The position numbers and the translations under genes were made by a program. The notes beneath the pieces were generated by a model. It saw only the letters and a program-made list of their open reading frames with translations. It was not told the DNA's origin and made no database searches. Shown here piece after piece: positions 1-7,714 of a DNA stretch of 46,454 nt (the first letter of the stretch is position 1; every line of letters begins with the position of its first letter). The DNA comes from Bacteroidales bacterium (GTDB lineage: Bacteria > Bacteroidota > Bacteroidia > Bacteroidales > VadinHA17). Location of the stretch: contig JAIPBU010000032.1 of NCBI GenBank assembly GCA_021738535.1, forward strand, positions 1-46,454, written 5' to 3'.

Positions 1-42
1 TCCGTCTCTTTTCAATATTCGCAATAATTCAGAGCATTTCAT
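1..42 (-). CDS. hicA: HicA-type toxin, N-terminal fragment (runs off window)
   Basis: The reverse strand from an ATG at 42 reads MKCSELLRILKRDG before the window ends. This matches the start of HicA mRNA-interferase toxins, whose first residues are typically M-K-S-x-E-L-hydrophobic-K-hydrophobic-L-x-x-D-G-W. HicA has a double-stranded-RNA-binding-like fold and is normally paired with the antitoxin HicB, which would lie further left. A well-formed Bacteroidota promoter (positions 62-92) points at this ATG with about 13 nt of leader, which supports a real gene start. Only 14 codons are visible, so the catalytic His (usually in GSHxxF) cannot be checked. Its place beside a tyrosine recombinase fits an accessory region. 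Confidence 0.68.
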   Translation of the reverse strand, partial: MKCSELLRILKRDG

Positions 43-61
43 AATGCAGTTCAATCAGACA

Positions 62-92
62 CAAAGGTAAATAATAATTTACCCGTTTGCAA
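62..92 (-). promoter_or_regulatory. Promoter of the hicA-like gene
   Basis: Read on the minus strand, TTG (90-92) is followed after 20 nt by TACCTTTG (62-69). This matches the Bacteroidota -33 TTG / -7 TAnnTTTG consensus with normal spacing. The predicted transcription start near 55 lies just upstream of the ATG at 42. Confidence 0.6.
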
Positions 93-136
93 GTATTAAG
101 GATTATTTTATGTATGGTTTTATAACATTGGCCATA

Positions 137-158
137 ACGTATGTGTATGTGCATGTGT
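137..158. repeat. 22-bp alternating purine-pyrimidine tract
   Basis: From 137 to 158 every base alternates purine and pyrimidine (starts ACGTATGTG, ends GCATGTGT). The tract lies just past the stop codon of the recombinase gene. Such tracts can adopt Z-DNA under negative supercoiling. Apart from this and the hicA promoter, the 43-232 stretch shows no gene. Confidence 0.5.
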
Positions 159-232
159 TGCATTTATATTTTCTATATCTTAATGTTTTGTTGAATATAT
201 ATTCCTCTTAGGGTGGTGTATGTTTATGTAGG

Positions 233-1354
233 TTAATCATCCAGTGGGTTTTTTATTTTTCCAATCTCGTTTGTTGCTACGTGCGTGTATATCTCCGTGG
301 TTTTGCTACTGTTGTGCCCTAGTATCTCCTGGATGTGCCGTAAACTTATCCCCTGCTCAAGTAAATGTGTCGCAAAACTGTGACGTAAACTGTGTGGAGT
401 AATGTTTTTCCTGATCCCCGCTTTTTGTGCAGCCTTCTTTACTATGTTTTCTATACTCGATGGACTGTACATACCCCCATCCTGCCCCTCAAAAAGATAC
501 TTTTTTGGCCTGTATTCTTTATAGTATTCTCTTAGTAACTCTAGTAACTTCTCTGATAGTATTGTGTACCGATCCTTGTTTCCCTTCGATCCAATGATAC
601 GTATAAGCATCCTGCCTGAGTCTATGTCCTCCGTGCGGAGATTAATAAGCTCCCCACGCCTTAATCCACCGGAATAAATAGTCATCAGTATGCATTTGTG
701 CTTAAGATTCTTTGTGACCTCAAAAAGCTTATTAATGTCTTCCTTGCAAAGGACCTGCGGTAAACGCTTCTCTTTCTTTGGCCTGCTTATATCATAATAC
801 TCCTTTTCCCTGCCAAGTAACTTCTCATAGTAGAACTTTATCGCATTAATCCTTTGATTCTGCTGGCTTGTGGATATATCCCTATACCTAATTAACTCAA
901 GGATATAGTTGTTTATCTGCTCCCTGGTAATATCAACAGGGTCAATGCCGGAAAAATATTCCAAAAAATCCCTGAAATAGGAAGTGTATACTTTTATTGT
1001 ATTAGGACTGTAGTTTTTTTGCTGTAGCTTGCCCAGATAAGCAGGAGGTACTATGTGTTCTGTCTTTGATTTTGCCTTCTTTTCCGGCTCTCTGCCGCTT
1101 ATTTGTTGTCTTTTACCGGGGGTATAAAGGCCGTCAACATTAATACCTGCCTTTTGCTGAAAAGCTTTCCTTAGGTCCAAAACCCTGAAATCATCTTTTG
1201 TGATATACCAACAGGACATGGTTTTACTCCATTTTGTTCCGTTGATGCCTCTTACAATCCTGATTAATTCTGTATTATATTTAAATTTAATGCAAACTAC
1301 TTCTTTTCCATGATGGATCCCTCTTGATAATAATATGGTTGGTTTATCAGACAT
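233..1354 (-). CDS. Tyrosine recombinase / phage-type integrase (XerC/D-like)
   Basis: A 373-residue site-specific recombinase. Residues ~105-185 are the SAM-like core-binding domain (TYxSYFRDFLEYF region) and ~195-365 the catalytic domain. Catalytic residues are visible: Arg232 in GGLRRGEL, Lys257 in GSKGNK, His321 and Arg324 in HSLRHSF, His347 in LGH, and Tyr356 in EIYTH. Residues 1-75 are an extra domain with a G-I-N-G-x-K-W-S-x-x-x-x-x-W pattern, similar to the small module in front of many Bacteroidota integrases and reminiscent of HARP-type motifs (my reading, not searched). The IntI-specific insertion before the HxxR motif is absent, so this is not an integron integrase. It cuts and rejoins DNA through a 3'-phosphotyrosine link. 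A perfect inverted repeat lies 3 nt upstream of the start. The ATG at 1354 is the clear start. Confidence 0.92.
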   Translation of the reverse strand: MSDKPTILLSRGIHHGKEVVCIKFKYNTELIRIVRGINGTKWSKTMSCWYITKDDFRVLDLRKAFQQKAGINVDGLYTPGKRQQISGREPEKKAKSKTEHIVPPAYLGKLQQKNYSPNTIKVYTSYFRDFLEYFSGIDPVDITREQINNYILELIRYRDISTSQQNQRINAIKFYYEKLLGREKEYYDISRPKKEKRLPQVLCKEDINKLFEVTKNLKHKCILMTIYSGGLRRGELINLRTEDIDSGRMLIRIIGSKGNKDRYTILSEKLLELLREYYKEYRPKKYLFEGQDGGMYSPSSIENIVKKAAQKAGIRKNITPHSLRHSFATHLLEQGISLRHIQEILGHNSSKTTEIYTHVATNEIGKIKNPLDD

Positions 1355-1357
1355 GAT

Positions 1358-1381
1358 CGTAAATTCATTTACTAATTTACG
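1358..1381. repeat. Inverted repeat upstream of the recombinase start (candidate core site or operator)
   Basis: CGTAAATT (1358-1365) and AATTTACG (1374-1381) form a perfect 8-bp inverted repeat around an 8-bp spacer, 3 nt upstream of the recombinase ATG. Tyrosine recombinase core sites have this geometry: two inverted binding arms around a 6-8 bp crossover region. An autoregulatory operator or leader hairpin is equally possible. Confidence 0.5.
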
Positions 1382-1442
1382 AAAAAATTTTGAAACTGAT
1401 AATAATCAATTCCTGCAATGTCCTATAAAAAAGAAACTTAAT

Positions 1443-1487
1443 GGCCTTACACCTGCGGTATTTTAGAAGCAGTAAGCATGTAAGGCC
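1443..1487 (-). terminator. Hairpin between FAD reductase and recombinase, terminator-like
   Basis: GGCCTTACA (1443-1451) pairs perfectly with TGTAAGGCC (1479-1487). An inner CTGC/GCAG (1453-1456 / 1469-1472) extends the stem. On the minus strand the hairpin follows the reductase stop and is followed, after about 9 nt, by a T-rich run near 1425-1435. This best fits a terminator for the reductase transcript. The U tract is not immediately adjacent, so efficiency is doubtful. Confidence 0.45.
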
Positions 1488-1499
1488 CAAAAGAGCCTG

Positions 1500-3182
1500 T
1501 TATTCAGAACCCGTCATGTGAAGAACTGCATGCCTTGCAAAGGTCATTGTCTTTCCAACAGCAACACCTACAACCAACTCGGGGTAGAAGTTGTTGGCAA
1601 AAAATCCACCTGCCATATCTCCGGCAGCATATAAGCCTTCAATGGCATTCCCTTTTTTATCCATTACCTGGATATTCTCATTTATACGTAATCCATCCAT
1701 AGTTGTTAACAGCCATCCTGCATAAGTAACACCATAGTATGGAGGCTTATTTAACGCGAGCATGTCTTTAGCAGGCTTACCGAAATCTTTATCTTCACCA
1801 AAACCTGCCATCTCGTTGTAACGCTTAACTGAAGATTTCAATTCTTCCTCGGGAAGTTTTAATTTCTTGGCCAGACCTTCTATTGTCCTGGACTTCTTGA
1901 TGTATCCTTTAAGCCTCATCATAAGAATCAGACCTGAATTCATAAACCGACCCATTCCCTCAAAGGTTTTTGGCTTGCTCTTGCTGCGTACTACCCTTGA
2001 GCATCCTATAGTATGGAAGCGTTTTACGTGCTTCCAGTAGTTAGCATCCCAGAGAATGCACGCTACCCCGTCTTTCTCGTTTTGCAGTGGATTAAGAATG
2101 ACATCATAGGGAACAGATTCATTGCAAAAACGCTTACCTTCCTTGTTGACCTTCATGAATGGCTGACTGGCAAAGAAAAATGAGTCAAAAGAGCCTCCTT
2201 TCCTGATAGGGAGATCTGATTTACCTCCCGGTTTCGTAATTCCGCGGTCAAATACCATGGCTGAGGGATATTTGTCTTTTTCTCCTCCTGCCCACAAACC
2301 TGCAGTAATACCGTCACCGTGATTACCCTCTTGTTCATACCTGAGAACTGAAATGGCAGTAGCTTCCGGGTTGATTTTTGCAACCATCTTTTCTTTAGCT
2401 GCATAGCCCCCGGTACACAGAAGCACACCTTTACTGCTGTTAATCCTTATGTAACTGCCGTTCTTCTTCCTGGCAATTACTCCAACTACCCTGCTGCCCT
2501 CTTTAATAAGTTTAACCATGGCAGTATTGAACATGTATTGCGCTCCAAGGCTTTTGGTTTTCTTCACAAAAAACCTCTCAAGCACATATATCCCGGCATG
2601 AATAATTGCAAAAGGACCCCCTTTGTGAAAAGGAACAAGTAATTTCGTATGAGTGGGATAGGCCTTGAACCCTCCATGCTGCCCATTACCTGTGTCATAT
2701 TCAACTACGTGCCTGATACCATATTCCGATAGTTCATCAGCCAGAAAATCAAATGTCGGACCACTCTCGTCTGCCCAAAGCCTTACAAGTTTTTCGTCAA
2801 CCTTGTTTGATCCGATATATTTTGAAGGTTTGTATCCTGGTCGATATATGTGATTATCTCCGGCACACCTGGCACCGTAATTCACAATTTCCTTAATGAT
2901 CTCTTCCTTGTCAATTTTCGCTTTATCTCCTGCCGCTTTATGGGCCTTCGTATCAACTGCCCCCATGTATGGCTTTATAAATCCTACTTTCTTGTTCTTC
3001 TCTATTACAAGGGTTTTCGATCCCTGCTTCGCGGCTACCATAGCAGCTGTCATGCCAGCATTGCCGGCACCACATATTAAAACATCAGTTTCAATAGTTT
3101 CACTTATAGACGATTCAGGGATTTCCGGTTCCGGACGAAAAAGTGAGTTTTCTGTTTTTGAAGGGGTGGTTGTGTTTTTCAT
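1500..3182 (-). CDS. FAD-dependent oxidoreductase, fumarate reductase/succinate dehydrogenase flavoprotein family
   Basis: A 560-residue flavoprotein of the FAD_binding_2 type. An N-terminal Rossmann motif (VLICGAGNAGMTAAMVAAKQ, then a basic IEKNKK strand end) binds the ADP part of FAD. A C-terminal GLYAAGDMAGG motif contacts the isoalloxazine side. The central capping domain resembles that of fumarate, urocanate and 3-ketosteroid reductases. The glycine-rich ANRxGGN ending of true FrdA is replaced by NNFYPELVVGVAVGK, as in many uncharacterised anaerobic reductases, so the acceptor is unknown. No heme-binding CxxCH, FMN-attachment domain or signal peptide is seen. The frame opens to 3290, but the ATG at 3182 follows an A/G-rich stretch and gives the usual family N-terminus. 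It diverges from a TetR gene, suggesting induction by a small molecule that it may reduce. Confidence 0.85.
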   Translation of the reverse strand: MKNTTTPSKTENSLFRPEPEIPESSISETIETDVLICGAGNAGMTAAMVAAKQGSKTLVIEKNKKVGFIKPYMGAVDTKAHKAAGDKAKIDKEEIIKEIVNYGARCAGDNHIYRPGYKPSKYIGSNKVDEKLVRLWADESGPTFDFLADELSEYGIRHVVEYDTGNGQHGGFKAYPTHTKLLVPFHKGGPFAIIHAGIYVLERFFVKKTKSLGAQYMFNTAMVKLIKEGSRVVGVIARKKNGSYIRINSSKGVLLCTGGYAAKEKMVAKINPEATAISVLRYEQEGNHGDGITAGLWAGGEKDKYPSAMVFDRGITKPGGKSDLPIRKGGSFDSFFFASQPFMKVNKEGKRFCNESVPYDVILNPLQNEKDGVACILWDANYWKHVKRFHTIGCSRVVRSKSKPKTFEGMGRFMNSGLILMMRLKGYIKKSRTIEGLAKKLKLPEEELKSSVKRYNEMAGFGEDKDFGKPAKDMLALNKPPYYGVTYAGWLLTTMDGLRINENIQVMDKKGNAIEGLYAAGDMAGGFFANNFYPELVVGVAVGKTMTFARHAVLHMTGSE

Positions 3183-3274
3183 TTTTACTCTTTTTTGTTT
3201 GCCAATGTAGTTGGTGTGATTTACTAAATTATTCTTTGATACATACTGCCGGTTTAAAAGGCTAATAGACAAAC

Positions 3275-3295
3275 GACAAATATGCAACATATGTC
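3275..3295. promoter_or_regulatory. Candidate operator in the divergent reductase/tetR region
   Basis: The 21-bp GACA-AATATG-CAA-CATATGTC stretch contains a perfect ATATG/CATAT inverted repeat with a 3-nt centre, flanked by GACA and TGTC. It sits in the 209-bp divergent intergenic region, a normal place for a TetR operator. The match is short and unverified. Confidence 0.3.
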
Positions 3296-3324
3296 AAATA
3301 GGCGACCAATGTAATTATTTTTTT

Positions 3325-3332
3325 TAATTTTG
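3325..3332 (+). promoter_or_regulatory. -7 element upstream of the first tetR gene
   Basis: TAATTTTG matches TAnnTTTG and would give a start near 3339, about 50 nt before the ATG at 3392. No TTG is present at the expected -33 distance, so this is a partial promoter match. Confidence 0.4.
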
Positions 3333-3391
3333 CAAAGAATGGTTATAATACTGCTATATTTATGATACAGAACATCAAATAATGGTGCACA

Positions 3392-3958
3392 ATGAAAATG
3401 GACAAACGCTCTGAGAGAACCCGGGGATGGCTACTTGATACTTTACTGGAACTAATCGGAGAAAAAGAATATTCTGAAATAAGCATTACTGAACTTACAG
3501 AAAGGTCAGATATAGCAAGACAGACCTTTTACCGTAATTATGATAGTAAAGATGATATTCTGTTATCAAGAATGGAGGAAATTCTTGATGAATATTTAAT
3601 AAATGTACAGGAAAACCTGGCTGAAAGAAATGATCCCAATTGGGAGTTAGAAGTAAATCAACTGGTTATTGTTTGGCAGGAGAATGAAGAATTATTCCGG
3701 GCACTTCAAAAAGCTGGCCTTTCCTTTCAGGCTCTCGAAAAGCTATCAGATTTTTTTTCGAGGTTCCACATGAAGGCTCAAAACCTTGATGAACTTGATG
3801 AGAAACACCAATACCTGGTATATTACCTTGCTGGAGGGGTTTATATGGTACTGGATAAATGGTTTGAGAATAATAAAAATTTCCCCATTGAATTATTAAC
3901 AGATCTTTTTAAAAAGGCCGCTAGAAACATAAACCAGATTGCTGAGGATTACAGATGA
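3392..3958 (+). CDS. TetR/AcrR-family transcriptional regulator
   Basis: A 188-residue regulator. Residues ~5-55 form the TetR helix-turn-helix: the pattern ISITELTERSDIARQTFYRN followed by YDSKDDIL is typical of the family's recognition helix and the following helix. The remaining ~130 residues are an all-helical, acidic ligand-binding and dimerisation domain without a recognisable subfamily signature. It is divergent from the FAD reductase, the standard arrangement for a local repressor, so the reductase is its most likely target and the reductase substrate or product its likely ligand (inference). Two in-frame ATGs (3392 and 3398) are possible starts; the first is used here. Confidence 0.87.
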   Translation: MKMDKRSERTRGWLLDTLLELIGEKEYSEISITELTERSDIARQTFYRNYDSKDDILLSRMEEILDEYLINVQENLAERNDPNWELEVNQLVIVWQENEELFRALQKAGLSFQALEKLSDFFSRFHMKAQNLDELDEKHQYLVYYLAGGVYMVLDKWFENNKNFPIELLTDLFKKAARNINQIAEDYR

Positions 3959-4025
3959 ATAGTAAAACCCCATTCCGGAGAAAAGGTAAAAACAGGTAAA
4001 AAAAACTCTGCCCGGAACAAACCGC

Positions 4026-5447
4026 CTACTTCCCGTAAGCAGGATTCTTTTCAGGGAATAATGCGCCGGTCTCTTCCTGCATCTTTCGTAACAGGTCCTT
4101 TAACTCCCTGAGCTTTCCCGGGTACTCTTCTGACAGGTCCCTGGTTTCTCCTATGTCCTCAGCTAGGTTGTATAACTCTGTCTTTTCGTAATCATAGAAC
4201 TCCACCAGCTTCCAGTCGCCTGCCCTGATAGCTGCCCCAGGGGTCCATGTGCTTCCGTGATAATGGGGATAATGCCAGAATATAGCTTTTCTGTCCAGGT
4301 TCTGCCCCTTGAGTACGGGATTGAGACTGAGTCCGTCAATATCGCGGTCCTGCCATGAGTCTATGCCGGCCATATCAAGTATGGTAGGATAGAAATCAAT
4401 GCTGCTGACTGGTTCATCACTGGTGGAATGATCGATCCCCGGGCCACTGATTATCAGCGGAACCCGTATGCCTCCTTCGTAACACCATCCTTTACCTGCC
4501 CGCAGTGGCCTTACTGATGTGGGTGCTGTGTATCCCTTCCTGACAGTGGATAAACCTCCGTTGTCCGATGTGAAAATGATATATGTGTTTTCCAGTAATC
4601 CTGACTCATCAAGATAATCGATTATCCTGCCAACATTTTCATCCATGCTGTGAACCATGGAGGCATAAGCCGGATCACTCTGCCTGGTTCGTGTGCTTGC
4701 CTCATGTTCGTCAACCAGACCGGGCCCTCCTTTAAATTCCGGCAGGGCCTGTTTGTCTTTATAATATTCAATATGCTTTTTAGATGCCTGTATAGGTGTG
4801 TGGACGGTGTAAAAGGCCAGGCAGGCCAGGAAGGGTTGATCCTTATTCTGCCTGATAAAGCCCAGTGTCTCGGTGGTAAGACGGTCAGTGAGATATTCTC
4901 CCTCTGGTCCGTCTTCCAGCACTGGGTTGTTGTAGGGTGAGTAGTATCCCCCGGGTGGCTGACCCATGTGATGCCCTCCCTTGTTTATGTCAAAGCCCTG
5001 GTCAACCGGGAAATAACCTGTGTCTCCCAGGTGCCACTTACCTGCAAAGAAGGTGGCATAGCCTTCGTTCTTTAAAGCTTCGGCCAGCGTTGTTTCTTCC
5101 AGCGGAAGCTGGTGTTTGTCGACCGGGCCAATAAGCTTCCTGTTATGAGGGTCGTTACCGGGTATCCAGTCGGTAATATTCAGCCGCGCAGGGTATTTGC
5201 CCGTCATAATACTTGCCCTGGTGGGCGAACAAACAGGGCAGGAGGCATAAGCATCGTTAAATACAACTCCATTTTCTGACAGCTTATCCACGTTGGGGGT
5301 TTCATAAAATTCACTGCCATAACTGCCAAGATCGGTCCAGCCCAGGTCATCGACAAGAATAAAAAGAAAATTAGGACGGGGATCTTCCCGGGTACATGAT
5401 ATAAGGATTCCGAAAGTCAGTGTAAATAGAAAGACTATTCTTTTCAT
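4026..5447 (-). CDS. Sulfatase (arylsulfatase-like), lipoprotein
   Basis: A 473-residue type I sulfatase that hydrolyses sulfate esters, probably on sulfated polysaccharides. A signal peptide ends in the lipobox LISC with Cys18, so the protein should be lipid-anchored in the envelope. Metal-binding Asp33-Asp34 (LVDDLGW) precede the maturation motif C73-S-P-T-R77, where Cys73 is converted to the catalytic formylglycine by a separate enzyme not found in this window. Further family motifs include GKWHLG and TSDNGG. Length is normal. It is the last gene of a minus-strand run, 9 nt after the 3-methyladenine glycosylase, which suggests co-transcription. No SusC/SusD genes or carbohydrate sensors lie nearby, so it is not inside a visible polysaccharide-utilisation locus. 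Substrate specificity cannot be read from the sequence. Confidence 0.92.
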   Translation of the reverse strand: MKRIVFLFTLTFGILISCTREDPRPNFLFILVDDLGWTDLGSYGSEFYETPNVDKLSENGVVFNDAYASCPVCSPTRASIMTGKYPARLNITDWIPGNDPHNRKLIGPVDKHQLPLEETTLAEALKNEGYATFFAGKWHLGDTGYFPVDQGFDINKGGHHMGQPPGGYYSPYNNPVLEDGPEGEYLTDRLTTETLGFIRQNKDQPFLACLAFYTVHTPIQASKKHIEYYKDKQALPEFKGGPGLVDEHEASTRTRQSDPAYASMVHSMDENVGRIIDYLDESGLLENTYIIFTSDNGGLSTVRKGYTAPTSVRPLRAGKGWCYEGGIRVPLIISGPGIDHSTSDEPVSSIDFYPTILDMAGIDSWQDRDIDGLSLNPVLKGQNLDRKAIFWHYPHYHGSTWTPGAAIRAGDWKLVEFYDYEKTELYNLAEDIGETRDLSEEYPGKLRELKDLLRKMQEETGALFPEKNPAYGK

Positions 5448-5456
5448 ATATACGTA

Positions 5457-6029
5457 TTAGGATAATTCTGTATGCCTGAAACAGTCTGTTGTGTGATCAT
5501 TAACCATCCCTGTAGCCTGCATATGGGCGTATACAATTGTTGAGCCAACGAATTTGAAACCTCGTTTTTTCAGGTCTTTGCTGATGGTATCTGATAAACC
5601 TGTCTTTGCAGGGACTTCCTCAATCTTTTCAAAATTATTGACTATTGGTTTCCCGCCGGTAAATGACCAGATGTACTTACTGAATGATCCAAACTCTTTT
5701 TGTATATCGATAAATGCCCTGGCATTATTTACTGCAGCTCTTATCTTCAGCTTGTTCCTTATAATCCCGCTGTCATCCATTAACCGGGCAATCTTCTCCT
5801 CTCCGTATCCTGCAATGCGATTATAGTCGAAGTCATCGAATGCCTTCCTGAAATTATTTCTTTTTTTGAGTATGGTTATCCAGCTCAGCCCGGCCTGGAA
5901 AGATTCAAGGATTAAAAATTCAAACAGCTTAGTGTCATCATAAACAGGTACTCCCCATTCATTATCGTGGTAATCAATATACACAGGATCAGAACCCGCC
6001 CAACGGCACCTGGTCTTTTCCTTATTCAT
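5457..6029 (-). CDS. tag: DNA-3-methyladenine glycosylase I
   Basis: A 190-residue base-excision repair enzyme that removes 3-methyladenine from alkylated DNA in the cytoplasm. The family signature is intact: CRWAGSDPVYIDYHDNEWG at the N-terminus, LFEFLILESFQAGLSW with the helix-hairpin-helix region behind it, and HTTDCFRH at the C-terminus. The N-terminal Cys, the HD pair and the C-terminal Cys/His supply the structural zinc site of Tag. The start overlaps the end of the upstream M1 peptidase by 8 nt, so translation is probably coupled. Being sandwiched between a secreted peptidase and a sulfatase has no obvious functional logic. Length matches the family. Confidence 0.95.
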   Translation of the reverse strand: MNKEKTRCRWAGSDPVYIDYHDNEWGVPVYDDTKLFEFLILESFQAGLSWITILKKRNNFRKAFDDFDYNRIAGYGEEKIARLMDDSGIIRNKLKIRAAVNNARAFIDIQKEFGSFSKYIWSFTGGKPIVNNFEKIEEVPAKTGLSDTISKDLKKRGFKFVGSTIVYAHMQATGMVNDHTTDCFRHTELS

Positions 6030-7680
6030 TGCCCATCAGGTTCAGCACTCCAACGTAAAAATCCTTATCGACGACAAGGCGGGCAGGCTTAATATCTTCA
6101 ATAAAAGACCACCTGTTGCCCTTAAAACTGAGCCATGTTTCCTTATCATCCAGGTAAACTTTTACGGGCATTTTGAAACCATCAACCGTATTGCCCCACC
6201 TGTACATTAAGCCACCGTTAACGAACCTGTATTCAAGAACGGGGATCCGTGTATCGCGTAAAAACTGGTCAAATACGGGTTGCAGGTCAAAATCTGTATG
6301 GTCCTGCATATATCCCTCAATTTGTTCTGTTGTTACTGTCTGGTGCCAGAAGGTTTCATTCAGCCCCCTCAGTATGTCCCTCCATTTTTCATCATCATCA
6401 ACAACCTGCCTTATCATATGCAGCATTGTGGCTCCTTTCTGGTACATGTCGCCTGATCCCCTTTTATTAACCCCGTAAGGTCCTATTATTGGCCTGTCAT
6501 TAGAAATATTTGACCGTACACCTCTCAGGTATTCGAAGCCGGCTTCTTTACCAAACCAGTATTCAACATAAAGACCTTCCGAATAAGCAATAAAACTTTC
6601 ATGTATCCACATATCGGCTATGTCTTTATAGGTTATGTTGTTTGCAAACCATTCATGCCCCGATTCGTGGATAATAATAAAATCGAATTTGTTGCCCCAT
6701 CCTGTCCTGCTAATGTCACGGCCACCAAATCCGTTTTTATAGCCGTTGCCATAGGTTACTGAACTCTGGTGTTCCATACCAGGGTAGGGGACTTCAACCA
6801 GCTTATATCCATCCTCGTAAAAAGGATAGGGGCCGAACCAGTGCTCAAAGGCTTCCAGCATCTTAGGAGCCTGCTTAAAATGTGCACGTGCTTTATCGAG
6901 GTTATACCTTAATACGTAATAATCGCATTCCAGGTCTCCCAACTCGCCGTCGAATACCTCACCGAAGTGTACATAATCGCCTACGTTTATATTAACACAG
7001 TAATTATTAATAGGGTTGTTGACGTACCAGTGCCAGGTCTTTGTCCCGTCAGGATTTTCTGTTACGCCTTTATACCTTCCATTTGAAACATTCATGAGAT
7101 TTCCGGGTGTTGTTACGCTGAATCTCATACTGTCCGGCTCATCATACATATGATCTTTACAGGGCCACCATATACTTGCTCCTCCTCCCTGGCAGGTAGT
7201 TGTATAAAGGTTGTTGCCATTGTTATCGTGTGTCCATGTAAGCCCGTCGTCCCATGGCGGTCTCCTGCTTATCTTGGGTGATCCTTCGTAATATACCTTA
7301 AGCTCATTCGATGCTCCCCTTACCTGCTTTTTATCCATGCTTACAAAAAAAGCATTACCGTCGCGGACGTAATCGAGTTCAGCACCATCCTGCGTTATCC
7401 TGGTAATCTCCATTGGTGGCTGCAGATCAACCTGCATTAGATTATGTGGTTTCAAGACATCATACCTGATCATGACATAACCATCAATGGTGCTGTCGGC
7501 AGGGTTTGTGTTAATGTTAAGATGGTAAAATGTAAGATCCCACCATTCTCTTTCAGGAGTGACAGAACCTCTCAATGTATCCTGCCGGGTAAATTCACCG
7601 TATTGTTGTGCTGAAACAGAAGATGAAATAAAAACGAATAACAGTACAAACAGTACGGATCTCTTAAACGAACAAATCAT
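6022..7680 (-). CDS. Secreted M1-family zinc metallopeptidase (aminopeptidase N-like)
   Basis: A 552-residue peptidase with a signal peptide (cut probable after SVSAQ) and hence periplasmic or secreted. The N-terminal saddle-like beta domain (~25-250) precedes the thermolysin-like catalytic domain. The zinc site is H338-E339-S-G-H342 with Glu361, exactly the HExxH-x18-E spacing. GMEHQS at 301-306 replaces the usual GAMEN exopeptidase motif. The tyrosine expected for transition-state stabilisation may lie in the RGSGDMYQKGATM stretch. It is shorter than classic PepN (~870) and ends after the catalytic and a small helical region, like many Bacteroidota M1 proteins. It should release N-terminal residues from peptides. 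It begins 34 nt after the GH16-like gene and overlaps tag, placing it in a probable four-gene operon. Confidence 0.92.
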   Translation of the reverse strand: MICSFKRSVLFVLLFVFISSSVSAQQYGEFTRQDTLRGSVTPEREWWDLTFYHLNINTNPADSTIDGYVMIRYDVLKPHNLMQVDLQPPMEITRITQDGAELDYVRDGNAFFVSMDKKQVRGASNELKVYYEGSPKISRRPPWDDGLTWTHDNNGNNLYTTTCQGGGASIWWPCKDHMYDEPDSMRFSVTTPGNLMNVSNGRYKGVTENPDGTKTWHWYVNNPINNYCVNINVGDYVHFGEVFDGELGDLECDYYVLRYNLDKARAHFKQAPKMLEAFEHWFGPYPFYEDGYKLVEVPYPGMEHQSSVTYGNGYKNGFGGRDISRTGWGNKFDFIIIHESGHEWFANNITYKDIADMWIHESFIAYSEGLYVEYWFGKEAGFEYLRGVRSNISNDRPIIGPYGVNKRGSGDMYQKGATMLHMIRQVVDDDEKWRDILRGLNETFWHQTVTTEQIEGYMQDHTDFDLQPVFDQFLRDTRIPVLEYRFVNGGLMYRWGNTVDGFKMPVKVYLDDKETWLSFKGNRWSFIEDIKPARLVVDKDFYVGVLNLMGNE

Positions 7681-7714
7681 AAATAATAAATCTTAAATCA
7701 TCAATCAGATATCA

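Noticed and set aside
233..1499. Integron: recombinase with C-terminal PLDD ending, inverted repeat near its start and an attC-like hairpin
   Set aside because: The IntI-specific insertion before the HxxR motif is missing, the hairpin core reads GTAAGGC rather than GTTRRRY, only one such hairpin exists, and the neighbouring gene has the wrong orientation for a cassette.
3973..4017. TTCCGG/CCGGAA pair between the convergent tetR and sulfatase genes as a bidirectional terminator
   Set aside because: The arms are only 6 bp and the loop is over 30 nt, without a proper T tract. Too weak to annotate.
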